Part shown: positions 12,402 through 27,400 of the stretch, piece by piece
Layout of the letters: each line of letters starts with the position of its first letter
Position numbering within the stretch: position 1 is the stretch's first letter
Source of the DNA: Hymenolepis diminuta
Lineage: Eukaryota > Platyhelminthes > Cestoda > Cyclophyllidea > Hymenolepididae
Length of the DNA stretch: 64,000 bases
Direction: 5' to 3'
Assembly (NCBI GenBank): GCA_900708905.1
Contig: CAADRB010000014.1
Span: 62,001-126,000 of the forward strand
The notes under the pieces: generated by a model
What the model was told of the DNA's origin: nothing
The model's input: only the letters and a program-made list of their open reading frames with translations
Database searches by the model: none
Made by a program: the position numbers and the translations under genes

Positions 12402-15400
12402 TAATGCGTCCTAATAATTTTAATAATTTTTCATCAACTAAGTTTTCTCTCTTGTTATCTTTGAATTAATCATTTCAATGCGACGAAAGGACTATTTCAT
12501 GTCTTATTCACTTCCCATCATATTATGCACTGAGTCACTTTTCCGTATAAATTTGAAGATGAGACAAATTAATAACTAAAATTCACCTTTCTTCTTTCTC
12601 TGACCCTTTAGCAATTCTTTGCTTGGAACACTACCAATGTTGCACCTGCTGTCCTCCTGAAAAGCAAATCCTCATCTACCGTTACGATCTAGACGAGCTC
12701 AAACAAATCTCCCATCGTCCACAAGCTAGGATTCAGGAATACCAGGAATGGAAGGCGCGTGTTGATAAGTTTTTGCTTATAGCTCGCTCACTACCAAAAG
12801 TGGAGTTTAAAAAGGAGGTAGTGGAAAATAATAAGACAGGGAAGGAGAAGGAAACGGCGAATGAAAATGCAGATCAAAGCAATCCTCAGGGAGGAGATAC
12901 TGTTAGTAAGTTAATATTTGTTACAATTGTATTCGAAACCATCTCGCTACAGTTAAAACATATAGATGATGACAGGGAGGGTAGAGATATTTTTGAGATT
13001 TATTATATATTTAGTCGGCTCAGCTTGAATAAGGGATATGTATCAACGTTTTCCTATCATTTTGGATTTTGTTAATGTTACCCCTCATCTCCTCAAAATT
13101 CCCTCGAGGATGGAGTAGAATGCGTATCTCTTAAATAGATACATCTAATACCTTCCCTCTTTCGGAAATAAATGATTGAGAGTAATGAGGAAATAAATGT
13201 CACAGAATATGTATACTTTTTTCATGTTTGCCTTACCGGATAAAGCGTCTTCAATAGCATAACTTACGATTTTAGGTGAAAAACCTAGAATTTATCAGTT
13301 TGAAAAGAGCTCGGAGGTTCCTGGATGCCTTCTGTTAAGCTAATTGTTGAAGGTAGCTTAGAATATTTTCATTTGATGGATTTGGATGAGCTTACGCATC
13401 TTGCTTAATAGATGTTTCACGTTCCAAAACCGCTTATTTAAATGTTCCAATTAAACTGCAATTATCCCAAGGTTTCATTTTTAATTAAGTGCTCTAAACA
13501 CTTCATTTCTTTGCTCATAAATACCTCAATATCGTTGTATATTTGAATGCTTGTTATTATGAAAGTCTGTATTCAGTTCGTCCATATATATCAACTTTGA
13601 TTCGATTTTATTAATCAACCCAGGAAATTGATCTCAAATAACGCATTTCATTTGATCTGAAATGTTTAAATTAATACTAGCCACTTTTAAGGTTTAATAT
13701 CCATTCTTGAAAGGAAAATTTTCCATTAATCGAGTTAAGATCAATTATAGGCTAAACATTTTATGAGCTTCGCGTTACGTTTCAGTCACACGAAAACTCA
13801 CACGCCATGAAGGCAAGATCATGGCATTCTGTTGTTTTAGACATTTTCAATTAATTAATTTGCTTATAAATGTTATCTTAGCGAAGTTACCTCTGATAGG
13901 GTAAATACGACTTTATTTAGGTTTGGTATTGGTTGCTGATTCTATTAAGCAAGTGCTTTAACAGTCTAACACTTGGCTAGGCATCATTCTTTTAAGGGAA
14001 TATCAACATGTTTTGACCCTTTTAAATTTGTTTGTCTCGTCTTAAATCTTTCACTTTAGCATTAATGCTGTTTATGTTTGTGCTTCCCTGTCATTGTAAT
14101 TGATGACCCCTTACTTACAGATCAGTCTATTTACTTAGTTCATGTAATTAAAAGATCATATTAGAGGACAGTATTTAAACACTGGAGATGCATAGAAAAA
14201 AGAATGTGAAATTTTTGAAAGCAAGGACTTTCGTATTACTTGAGTTTCAATTTTAGCCTTCATAACTTGAAATATTTGGAAACTTTCCGTCCATTTTCGG
14301 CTTAACACCAATGGTGATTCGGGGGAAATTGCACAGGATAACGTTTTTTCAAAAATGAAGTTTTTATGCTTTTATGTATACTCAGTCGCTTCTTTCACAA
14401 ACCATTTCGAGTTCGTTTTAAGCCAGACGGAAGATGTTCAAATTCTAAAGATTTTAGTAGCACTGATCTCATATGCATAACTACAAGTAAAACTAAGCTA
14501 AATTAAATGATATCTTGACCTCATATAATCATTTCAATAATTCAAATTTATAATTAGAACTAACAACAACGCCTCATATTTAGCTCAAATCTCTCCTATC
14601 ATAGGTTATTTAGAACTGTTAGTCTCCAATCAAACTTCGCAGATATGTTGAAGTCCCTCAATGTTTCTAAACTAGACTAACCGTGTGAAGTCGGAACAAC
14701 TCCATAATTACTGAGGGACTTTAATAGCATTTGTTGTAATTAAGATTTATCTCACCTTTTTATTGGATGAAGTAATTCATCAGATTCGATTGGGAGTATT
14801 AGTGACCAAAATGTGGACCCCTTAGAATTATTTAAATCGTATTGGGTTATGAATCTCTACTCTTCTTTCAATATGATTGAATACTTTCTCACAATAGGCT
14901 TTGAAAAGAGTGTTTTGGGTATTTTCTTCCTATTTGTCATTGATCGGTGAGGGCTTAAACTTCTTGTAATTCCCTTTATTAGAATAAAACATTTCCCACC
15001 TTTTACATATTGTCGTATCCTAGATATGGTCTGGTTAGATCGAGAATGGAGACTTTAGTAGGAACGTATTAGCTATAGCGTTCAAATCAAATGAGAAGTT
15101 AAGCAGTCTAAATAATTTGGTATAATAGAAACAATTGGGAGCATTTTCAACAACACTGATAATATGAATTTAAGATTTTTTACTTCTCTCTGATGATGAT
15201 ACTTATTTTTATGTAACTGGAGCGGAAGCTATATTTGAAATAAGCGCGGAAATTAACGTTTAAAATGTTTAAAATGACCATCGATCTCATTTCATTCGAA
15301 ATAATCCCTCTCTTTTTCATTATTTGTATTTAATTAAGTAACCGGCTTATTCTTAATATTCAATAAGTTTGTGAATATGACCTGGAAATATACCATTTTG

Positions 15401-18400
15401 AATGTGTGAATGAACTGATTTCAAGTCTACTCTTATTTTATTCCTTATTGTTTTAGTTTAAATCAATTTGATCACTATCTAATAATATCCGCTTCTTTAT
15501 TACGTTGATTATATTCATACTCTCGGAATTTTTATTCCACAACAAATTTCCTTTAGCTGAATCTATAACAATTAAGGATGAGTCTGAAGAGGAGAAAACT
15601 GATTCGCGAATATCACTCCAGGAATTGATTGTACGTTTTGTTATTTTTTTTTACTTTCTTTCCATTTAACCATAAGAAATCGTTCTAAAAGTTGTTTTTT
15701 TTCTCTGCGTTCAGGACTTACGAGATAAGGGTCTAAGAAATGTCTACCCCGATAATTTGATCGATGCATTGAATGCTGTCATTACCGAAGCTGAAGAATA
15801 CATTGCCACTGTGCGAGGTATTTGTCATCTGAAAAGGGATGAAAAGGAGGCAAATGGGATTATGAAACCCAGCAGTCCCTTTACTGAGGCTTCATCAAAA
15901 TCCTCGCCGAAGAAGTCCAAAAAGGAACGTGCTGAGTGGTCTCTTCAGGACATAGTCCAACCGGACCTGCCTTCTAACCCAGATCTTGCTAAGGTATTTT
16001 ATTGTATCGTAGTATTATGTCTGACTCCCATAGCGGTTGGAACTACTATTCATTTTGTGGGGCTCAACTAAGATTGTCATGAAGTAATAAGCTGTATGCT
16101 TTATTCAAGTCACCATTTGATTTTCCTTGCAGTTATCTTTACGTGAGTTTGACCTCTTCGTGGAGAAAGTGAATAAGCTGCCATGCAAATTCCCAGAAAT
16201 GGAAGAGCTAAACCTTCTCAAAAGACGTATCGAAGAATGGCAGGCTTCAGCTCTTGAAATTTTGGCACTAAGTAGCCAAGTTGTGCAGCCTGACAAAGAA
16301 GAAGATATCAATTTGGCCTCTCTTCTGCCACCACTTCCTGAACTGCAACATGTAGAAGATCTTGTTGCTTTCGGAAGAAGTATTGAAGTTGACCTTAAAC
16401 TCCTTCTACCACTCCGTTATGTAAGTTGCTGAAGTGGATATAAGTAGTTTGTCCGTGTATTTTATCAATTATTGTTCATCTCGCCCTACGCCCCTCTTAC
16501 AAGGTTTCAGAATGTCTCTCTTGGTTAAGTACAGCCGAATCGGCAGTGAATTTTCTTGATAGTGAGGCATCCATTGAAGAGGGTCACAATAATGTCAAAC
16601 GTCCAACTCTGAAGCATCTACTTAACACTGAAGCACGTGGACAAAGGCTCATCTTCTATCTACGAAACTATGCGGCTGAAGACATGAAAGGTCAAAGAAT
16701 GGAACAGGACGATTCTAATAAGGATACCACAATTGCTCTCGAGCTGGCTGTCTCCCGATATAATAGTCGTCTTTTGGCTGCAATCAATGTTACTCAATTT
16801 TTAGAGGCTAGTATGAAGAAATTCTTAAAAGCACCGTAAGTTTTCTTTTGTTTGAAACATATTATTAATATTATAAAGGTGTGGGTATTTCTACCTATTT
16901 GCTACTCAGACCAGGCTGAAAAATTTGTCTTATCATTTTTCGCCACACTACAGGATCCAATAAATTTATATGTCACCTCGCAGTTAGACTTAAATTAGAC
17001 CTCAGTTATACCTCAGACCGAACTGACGAAAACAGTGTAATATTTTTTTCCCGTTTATTAGTACATTATTAGATAATATACATTATGCTGGTGGAATTTC
17101 CGTCTACAGCAAGGAAGAAATAAGTTGTGAAAAGGATAGGGAGATTTAATCCATGGGATCTTGGATAACTACTTCTCATCTCGGAAAATATATGCTACTG
17201 CTCTTTTAAATGATATTTTTTTGAAGTAGCTCGTACTGAGTCCGATATTAACTTCAAGGACGACATCCTGATATGTGACGTCTGCCTCGCTCATGACTTC
17301 GTGTATGCTTTCTGGTTCTTAATGCTACCTTGTGACTCGAAGGAAGTTTCAACATGAAAGAACTAAGGATACTTTTTCCAGCCGCCTAAGGGCGAATTAT
17401 TCTTTATTGAAGATTAGCTGCGGGGTTTTTCATATGAATTCACAGAGCAAGTTCTCCTTTCATGTGTCTTCGAGAGCGTGGTCCTACGAGTAGACTTTTC
17501 GGAGTAAGCCTTTTGTGATCAGCTATTTGAAAGGCATAATAGAGGATCGAAAATCTCGATTAGTCTTGCTTTTATCCCAAGTAATAATTGTAAACTTATG
17601 CTGCTACTTTTTTCCTTGCCTAGTCATGGGTCGTGTCATCTTCTGGAAGCAGAGAAATTAGTGGAACAAGCTGGAAATGTTCCGGGAACCTTCACTGCGG
17701 CTGAGGAGTTATCTACCATGTGTACGAAAGCACGAAACATAGTGAACCATTTGAACGCCTTCCAGCGTATTATTGAACTGAATCTCACTCCTCGGGAGAG
17801 AAGTGCAGATTCGGATGTGCTCCCAGTGTATGTTATGCGGAAACCATCTAGAGCTGATGCCAGAATTAAACTCCCCGAGGAATTTGTCAAAAGGATCAAG
17901 CTGAATACTCCTGAATCTACGCCGAGACTTTGGTTGGAATTCTACAATGAGTTGTGTAGAGGCGCCAAACGACTACCATTCATCTTCCCTGACACTTCGA
18001 GGATAAAGAAAATGGTAGGGCTTTTAGTTTTATATTTTTTTATAAACCTGTAAAAGCTACCGAATGCAAACCTCTCAGGCTTAAGATTCGTAATAAGTTT
18101 ACGTTATAATTGATAATGTGTCTTATTTATATTTGATCAGGAGATCGCTAAAGGTATGCTTTGGCCGGATGAAGCATGGAGGAAATGAAAGTGAAAATTG
18201 AAGATATCAATCTTGATCCCTATAAGTTCTTTATGACTCAAGTTGCAATTGATGCCCCCTTTTCCTTGAAACCTTCATGGCTTGAAATATTTGAGAGCGT
18301 TAGAATTTAACTCAGAATACGATTTGGTAATAATTGCACTAGATGTAAATTTTTAAGAATGCAGGTTTGCATTCATTTTTAAATCCCTGTTTCACAAACT

Positions 18401-21400
18401 AGTTTCTGATAGCAGAAGAAAGTCTGCGCTCGGAATTGAATAGATTGAAAAGGTTACGTTGATTGCCACTCACAGCCTTAGACTTTCAGAGTTTATTGCT
18501 GTATCTTCGGTTAATGTCTCTTTTTAGTTTCTCAAGAACTGTATTAGTGGTGATTATAATTTCATTAAAAATAATCTTCCTTTCTAAGTTTGATGCGCTA
18601 CTTGAAGGACGATGATTCTATCGATAATGCAGGAGCATTATTTTCTTTTTCGTAAACATTCGTACGCAGTTGATAGTTTCGCATTCATTGTTTCCACTGG
18701 AATTTCCCTACTTTATTTCTCACCATAAACCCCAGACCAAAGACTTCCTGATTGTATCGATCGACTCCTCTTTGCCATGACTTTATGTNAGTTCTCCTTC
18801 GTATCCGAAAACTCAAAAGAAACTTTTTGTATGACAACGGGGAGAACTTTTCATAGAAGGACTAAGGCCAAATGTTCTTTGTTGAAGCTTTTTCAAGCAT
18901 TTCCTTACTTAAAGTCAACTATGGACTCTGTTAAATTCGTCAGACTCCTACCAGCAGTTGTAATTCCATTTATATTAAGGCTACCTTTGCTAAATATTTC
19001 GCTTGATATTAATCAAATTCGACTTGTCTTTTTCAGCTTATTGCCGCCAATCGATGCTACGAACGGCTGAAGACTTCCTTCATTCCTTTCGAAGACGAAT
19101 CTGAATTTGATGTGGAACGATTCCTTGAAGCAATACTACCACGACCAAAATCTGCACTTGCAATCCTCATCTACCGTGATATCGATCACCTTCCAAATGC
19201 TCGATCAGTTGCTCCTGATCCGGGTGATTGTAGTAATCAAGCCTACACTGAGGCCTGCAAAAGAAATGTCACGGTAACTCACATCTTTAGTATCATTTCT
19301 CTCTGCTGATTGATTTTAATCTGCTTCTCTTTTTCCCCTCGTCAGGAATTTATGGAACAACTAAATACTGGAAGGTCGTTTGATAATCTCTACGATAACG
19401 TCTACTCAACTATGATTGACGATGAACTGAGAATGCTTTACTGCTTGCGTAAGATTAATAATCGAAAATCGAAACACAGGGATCAAGAAAATGTGATTTA
19501 TTGTATCTGTCGGCAACCGGGCTACTCAGGATTTATGCTGCAATGTGAACTTTGCAGAGACTGGTTCCACAAGAAATGTGTTGGTTTCTCTTCTAAGGTA
19601 AGTGCGTCTGCTTAAAGATGTTACCTTAATGGTACCGTGATTTGAATTAACCGAGTGTTCGCACCGATTATAATTCCAACTGTTATATGTGAAATTCGTT
19701 CTGAAGGCCAAATCATGACAGATAGTCCTTATCATGTCAACGTGCGAGTTAGGCTATCAAGGACAAGGCTAACAAGGCTAAAAGTTGGATACTTGCTAGA
19801 ATAAATAGTACTGACTTTCAGATGAAGAACATTTGAATGAAAGAGTGAAGGACTCATTAATGGTTACGTGGTTGATTCAGTTAACTGCAAATGGTAAGTC
19901 TTATTTACTAATAATGATGCCTAAACCCATAAGGAGAAGTGTTGCCTACATTTAACTTGGTTAGAGGGAATCTTGGAGCCAATCCTAATGGAAAATCGCG
20001 TTCTGTCATCCCTCTTGTTGACCTAAATTACCTGATGCGATTGACTGGGTGTACATTGATCTCGTAACCTCTGAATTGTCCACTACATTATCAGTGCAAA
20101 GATGTGATGCTTACAGCGGAATTCGAACCCACGCCTTAGATCGCTAGGTAACTAACCGTGAGAGGGGAAAAACATTCTGTAGCATCTCCAACAATGAAAT
20201 ACTCATTCTACCGTCTCTTTATGTACCGTCATTTGTTCATTTAGTTCAAAATGATCATTTAGTGTTTGCTACTATGATAATGTTCTTAATATTTAGTATA
20301 CGAAAGGGGTGAGTGAACTGGAAGATTCCGATTCCAAAATGTGTAAATATTTCTCTGGAACTTGTATAGTATTAGGTCTCCCTTTATTCACCCTGACTTG
20401 CGGTATTTATGGACGTTTTGTTATTTGAGGCTTAGTTTTAAGACCTATTGGATGAAAATTGAACTGCATTTAGGTTTTCCATGAACAAGGGTATGAAATC
20501 TTTTGTTTTGTAGTAATCATACCCTTCAAAAACCTATTTCAATTAGTTTATAATCTAATGAGAAAAGCGTAGATCTGAAAATTGTATGATATTGCTGATC
20601 CCATCTTCATTTCTACGGGGCGGTCAATTCCTAAAACTGTTTGCCATTGATCATCCTTAAAACTGAATGTGGTTAGTTCCTCTTATCGGTTATTATAAAA
20701 GCATCTATGGAGCCACCAAGCTATCTGCATTCTATTAATTGTTGTACCACTTGGCAATTCTTTCATTTTGATACACATTTGGAATATATGACTGCCAATT
20801 TTCTCCTAGTGTTTTCTTTGAACTCATTTAGAATGTCGACATCAGCCGTCTTCGCTACGTCTGTCCACACTGCGAACGCACTAGTCGTCCAGAATTGGCT
20901 GAGGTGATTTCAATCTTGAAGGAACTGGTGCCACATTTCTTGGGTCTGGAAGACGAAGGCGATGAAGATGTTCCATCATATAGACTGGGAGATTGGTCAA
21001 AATCACTCGAGAACATCGGCTCTGAGTTGATAAGTGCTCTTTCTTCTATCCCCTTCCTGCTGAAATTCCCCCTCCTTACTGCCATTCAATTGGCTTGTGA
21101 GCGGGCCTTTATCTTCGCTAGTCGTGCCAAAGACGTTATTGATGTGAGTTGAATTACCATACTACTTGTTTAGATTTCAGTATATGGAAATTTCTAATTC
21201 CTCCCTCCCTCTGACTTTTCAGAAACAAAGAGAATTATGGGAATTGCTGCGTGAATATGAAGCATTTTCTGGTGTCAAGATACAGTGGCAAAATTACAAT
21301 GAGACTGCAATACTCGCTGCTCCGAGGCCGAATAGACAGCAGCACCACCAACAGAGAGGTCAAGCGGTAGGGTCAAGTCTTTCGCGTTCTCACTTGCCAC

Positions 21401-24400
21401 CTAATGTGACCAGACCTCCAGGTATGCAACCGTTGGTTCTAAGAACATCTGCACCCCGAAGCCTTGTTACGTCTTCTGAAGAGCGGCTTCAGCAATTGCG
21501 TCGCCAACAACAATTTGAGGGAAAATTATATCAACAATCAACTAATAAGAACCAGCAGCAAGCCAATTGTGGAAACAATGTAAGCTTAAGCTTTATTATT
21601 TATAAAAAGCTCAAGAATGAGAATAACTTTCAGGCTTCCTCTGCAAAACGTCATCTTTTTTGTTTTATTCAGTTCAAACTAGAAAAAATCATTTTTGTGT
21701 ATTTATTGCTATCTATTCAAAAGCCCACAATTTTAAACATTCAGAAATTTGCTCATTTAAAGTCGCTGGAGTCCCGTCAAGGATTTCATTCTCATCTTAC
21801 TTAACTCGTCTTAGCTATTACTTAATGAAAATCGTCTTTTCTACTCGGTATCGCTATGTGGTGGCTCGCGTAAGAAAATTGCGTAGATGTTTCGCAGCCA
21901 TGTATAGTTGAAGCCTTTTTACCTGCGTCACAGTATTTTCTGAGGAAATGTGTTGAAAAGGCTTTTTTCTATTAAGCTTTGTCACAAAATTTGACAGATG
22001 CAAATTATTGAACAGTTTTTCCTTGACGACATTAACATTTTCTTTTATGTTTTCTTCCCTTTTATATTGAAAAAAAAACGTTTAGTTATGAATTTGTTTA
22101 TCCGAACTAAAGAATAACCTTGTATATTGAACATTTTTTCCGAGGCAACTGGATACCGTTTTTAAAAGTTCTAATATCTTTGTATTTATCTTCTCTCCCC
22201 TACTACTATTTTTGTTGATATTTTGGGACTGTTAGCTGGAATTACATTAAATAGATAACCTTAATTTTAATTTTAAAGATTCTTAATAGAAAGTAGTTCC
22301 ACAAATATCGCACTTTACATTGTCTTAATATTAAATCGGCTCTTTAAATGTAAAAAATCCTTTAATTCTTATAGAAGTCCGAAGATTTAGAAACTTCAGA
22401 GCTCAGAAAGGAGCAAAATGAGAAAGAGGCAGCAGTCGCTTTGGCGATTATGTCTTCCGCGGAACCATCCACTACTCCCCAAGCCAAATCACCTTTCACT
22501 TCCTCTGGAGCCAGTCCACCTTATATCACCAATCAACCACGACGTCGAATTCCCAGTGGAGAGGGTGCGACAAATTTGCACCGAGAGAATGTGTTTTCCA
22601 CAAAATTTCATAAATTCTTTCTCTCCTTTCAGTAAATCGACGAGAACTCGAAACGGATCTCCATCGATCCCCTCCACATTTCCGAATGCCGAATACTGCT
22701 GGAGGCCCCAGTTCCAGCTTGGTGCTGGGCAGATCACCTCTACCTCCTTCCACATTCCGTTATTCTATTCATCCGGAGGCTCGCTACTGTTTGAATAATC
22801 TGCTCGGAGAAGCGTGTGCTCTGGAAATGTCTATGCCACAGACAAGATGGTTGTGGCAAATGAATTTAGCCGTGGATCCAGACTGTGAAGGCGCTTTGCA
22901 TCCACGTATAATCTGTGCAGAAGAGACGGCTATTCGTCGTCGAGGTGATAGAAGACGTGCAGGGGGAGGTTTTGTTGGCACTGGAAATGAAGAGACTGTC
23001 AGTAGATATCAACGGCCGAGAAGACAGAATTTTGTTGTCGCGTCCTCTGAGAAACCCTTCTATGCTACAGTAAGAGCTTCTTCAATTTTTCAAGTTTAAT
23101 TTTAGATTGGAATGGACTCTAGGTATAGTAGAGAACTTTTTCGTTTAGTTAACTTGTGTCAATGGTTATATGTTTCGTGTTCTTTTATATTTGTGTAACG
23201 AAATGGCTTTGAATAAGATCTTAAACTTGTTGAAGTAACAGTGGTTGAATAAACCACGATTATGGTTCCCGAGAGTAGGAGATGAGAGAGAGGAAATAAG
23301 AGGGAAGCATACGAGTCGTTAATGACAGTTCTCTACGGGGAACATGAGGTCACCGCAGGATTAAATTCCACTGTGAGCTTGGTAACAGTCTTGGGTTTGC
23401 AGCGGGGTTAAACACAAAACGTCACTGTGAGGTTGAGCTAATTAGATCTCAGAGATTAGTGCTGACCTAGGTGAATTTTTGGAAACGCATAGGTATTCAT
23501 CCTTCAATAGCAATGTGCTCGGCGCCTTGACGTAGCTACTAAATTATGAGACTGTCTAAGCTATGTTTATGACATTAATGGGGAAGTGAGTGAGCATGGT
23601 AAAGTGCTTGAGAAGCAGGTATTGGATTGTAGGAACATGTCTCTTCCTAGTTTCACAAAAAATACTTAGCGTTTCTAATCCCCTAATTTCTTTTTATAAT
23701 TGTTTGCCATATTTCAAGCTATTTCACTTTTCATTCAAGTTGGCTCACAAAGGACGAGAGGGTTTGGACAGTTATGAGTGCCTCTCCAAGAAACGTCGAC
23801 TCTCCAACACCAGTCACGGAGAGCTCCTAGCATCACAAAGACGTCGAGGAAAACCGTGTCTTCGTGGGGCTATGGCATCATCTTCACGACGCGGTCTTCC
23901 GGTAAAGCCAGCTCGGATATCCGCAAGGTAAGTTTCGTGATAGTTCCTTTCTTTATTGTATTTCTCTCAAATGCCCCTTTTGTTACAATTGCAAATCCAT
24001 CTATTCTGCATATTAAGAAAACCGATTAATTGTGATAAGGCTACGTAGCTACTAGTAAATGTGGACTGCTAATGTAATATTTCTAGACCCTTTTTAAGGT
24101 ACTTTTCTGGCCCCAATTGCTCCAACTCAGTAGGAACAAGACAGAACTTCTATTGCTCAAGCTAGTTATTTTATTAGGGAAGTATAGTTGCTTATGTGGT
24201 TTGGGCTATGTGTAGAATGTAATAGCTGCTTGGTTTGCTATTAGTGCAGCAATGGCGTGATCGAATATTTAGGCCGAAGCAAGGAAAATTTAATAATGCA
24301 CAAGGAATGAGGCGCAGAAATTATTGGATTCGACTACTTAACACTTTCATTATGCGGGTTAAATATTATCCATCAGAAACAATAAAGTTAGGGATGGACT

Positions 24401-27400
24401 CATCTTGTTGAACGTCTTTATCGATCTATCAGAATTGAGTTGATGAGTTGGTTATTTCCTTCCCATCATCTTTATGTTCGTCTTTCCAAAAACAACGATT
24501 TGCATCTACCGTTTATTTCAAATTATATCAAGGATGCAAATAGGGTATATAGATGCATTGAATTATGCATTGAGAAGTTCCAGATTTCAACTATTACGCT
24601 TGTCTCAACTTGATTTCTATGTACAGATTTAACTGTTTAGTGTTGAAGATAAAATTTGTATTATCTTCTGTATTTTTCGTTTCTTAAACAAGTTACTAAT
24701 TACTATTGAAAAGCGTCATAAAGTTTGTATCTTGAAATATATAAATTTAGTTGATATATAGCTGAGATTTTGGTGATCTTTACGAGGTCGCCTGTTGCGT
24801 ATGAAAAAACGAATCTGTACCTTATTGTGTACTTTATTCCTTTTTCGTACTTTGTGGTTCGCAATCGTAACTTGGATGAATTGATTTAATAGCAACGATA
24901 GATCAAACATAAAGTGATATCTCGATCTCAGAATGTCTGCCTAATTCAGAAGTAAGTAAATATATTTATTCTTCATCCCAATTTGTTCGTTCATATTGAC
25001 CGAACTGACAGACGAAATTGAATTCATTATCCAATGGTTCCTACTTACTCATCAGATAAGTACGAATCTAAATTTCGAATATTAGTGATATTTAAACCAA
25101 ATTTTCTCTAATTTCTAGACAAAGCAAACAGGAACAGGCGTCTGACACTGAGAAGCAAGAGGATGATGAGATGGAGGAAGAAGTAATGAAGCAAACAGAT
25201 TCTCCTTCCCCTTCTTTAGCATCGGAAGGTGGTAAATCACGACGTGGACGTATTTCTCGAGAACATGAAAGGATGTTATCTTCCCACTCTGAAGAAGACG
25301 CGGGGTCCATTTCTCGTCGTAGAGAAGTTCCAGCCTTCGGATCATCAAGTGGCCTTCGTGGCAGACGTAGCGCTGGAAATAAACATGCTAGAGACTTCCG
25401 TAGTCTGGTCAAAGCAGCCCAACGTGATGTGGTAAATGTACTTTCTACCTATTACTCATTTCAGTAGTTAGATATTTTACTTAGGACAAATGTCCATTCA
25501 TCAATGAAAATAGTATATATATTACACCATTCGGACAAGCGGATGCAGAGTAACGGCAAAGAGGAAGTAGATTTGATCTATGCAATCCAGGATAATTATT
25601 ACTTAAATTCTCAACCCATAGAATATGAATTCCTGCTCTTTCAAAAGATCCTATGGATAGTCCGAAAGCATCATTTTATTTTTCGCAGTAGTCGCACAAT
25701 TAGCAGCTTCGCACATTACAATTTTCACCCGGATTCTCTTAAGACGGTTATTCATTACATTAGAGACAGGAATCAGCAGTGTTGTCTGTGTTAGTCATGA
25801 CGGCCTGGTCAAATCAAAGACTTCCTTGGTGTCGTGATCGATCTGCTTTAGTCATGACATTAAGAAAGCTTTCTTTCTAGGTCTCATTTTTCATCTGAAG
25901 ATTCAAATGAACCTTTGAAGCGCGATAACTTGGATGGCTTTTCATAACATCCAAAGGAAAAATTCTATTCATTGAAGCTCAGATGTGTGATTTCCTGGTG
26001 GAATCCTCTGAGCTAGTGAGCTCTTCACATTTTATTGCTATGTAGGCATGATATCAAGATTAGCCTTCTCGTAGCATTAAGGAGAGTCTAAAGTCTCTTG
26101 CTATCAGATACCCCTAGCACTATTGTGGAAAGACCGTAATAGAGACTGATTGCTTTTTTCTTATAGGCTGCAGCTCGTCGTTTTGCAGTATCTCACCGCC
26201 GCAGGGGATCAGCTTCACGTGGTCGAGGTGGTGCTGGTCGACCTCGCGGAAGTCTTTCTCGTCAACTGTACCAGAAACAATATCAACAGCGAAGGAGATC
26301 TCGGCAGGGAGCAGTCAACAGGGAAGAGGAGTACGAAGAGGAGCTGTGTGAAGCCCCTGGTGGATGTAAGAGACCAAGTGGAAGTGTCAGTTGGGTAGCC
26401 TGCGATCAGTGCGACTCCTGGTACCATCAACGATGTGTTGGCATCATGAATGCTCGAGAGGTAAGTTTGTATTCGTATACCGCTATTATCACTGTCTAAC
26501 TGGTGATATCTTCGCATGGAGGTAAATTACTAGAGTTAGTTCCTTACTAAAAGCTGGGGTTGATCGTTGGCTACTGATGGATGTCAGAATGATAGGTAAA
26601 TATGCGTAATCTATGGAAATTATTTTCAGGTTCCAGAGGTGTATGTGTGCAGCAACTGCCAAGCGAACAACAGTGTGACTCGAAAGGAGGCCTTCAGGAG
26701 TCAAAAATTTCGAACAGCCAGAGGAGGACGTTGGAAGAAGATGTGTGACGTTGAGATGCCCCTTTCAGATTTTGAAGTGGAAGAGGAGATGGATGAGGTA
26801 GATGAAAACGGACCGCCTTCATCAAAACAGTCTCGAATAGATTCTCCTGAATCTGTTCCATGTGAGCTTTCTGAATCTGTATTTGTGTTTCTGTTTAAAT
26901 TATTTGGAGAAGGAATTCACAATAATGAAGGTTCATGGATGGGTGATAAGGTATGTATAATCTTGACATTGGGCCATTTTTTAAGATAAACTACTTCACT
27001 TTGCTCTTTTGAGTGAATCGAGACAGATCACACATAGTTCAGTTTAGCTAAAATTTGGTTGATAATTTCCTTAACAGAAATCAATTTGGATATTGGCTAT
27101 TTTAGGACTGAGGCTGATGGTTGGGAATATCTGTTTATTACTCGTTCTATCGACTGGCTTTCGATATTTTTGATTGTGTATAGCTGTTAATATTACGCTT
27201 ATTCGAGGAGAGGATAGCGGAAATTTGATCTCATTCTTGAAAGTTCATATTTCTCTTGAGCTACCACAGGGTGTTTTTGTCTGCCACTTTACCCTTTTCG
27301 ACTTAATTTAAGCTTGGATAGATCTGAGTTCAAAAAGGGTTAACGGAAGGAAATGAAGTAGAAAATTAAGTTAGTGGAACGATTTTTAGTTTTTAATGTT

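Larger units (their letters stand above)
9249..12611 (+). other. KDM5 intron 7, host of nested transposon relics
   Basis: The 3.4 kb intron interrupts the C5HC2 zinc finger between its first cysteines and the [13 protein letters not shown] half. The 9300-10640 part shows nothing recognisable. The 10.84-12.25 kb part is two mariner-type relics, and AT microsatellites lie at 10642-10670 and 12368-12395. Confidence 0.75.

Noticed and set aside
18140..18155. Possible extra KDM5 micro-exon (GAGATCGCTAAAG after TTTGATCAG)
   Set aside because: The flanking exons 17624-18014 and 19037-19273 already join in phase 0 with sensible protein; adding 13 nt would break the frame.
20095..20165. A genuine tRNA gene on the minus strand
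   Set aside because: A- and B-box-like words are almost adjacent, leaving no room for a full anticodon arm; it fits a SINE head or tRNA relic instead.
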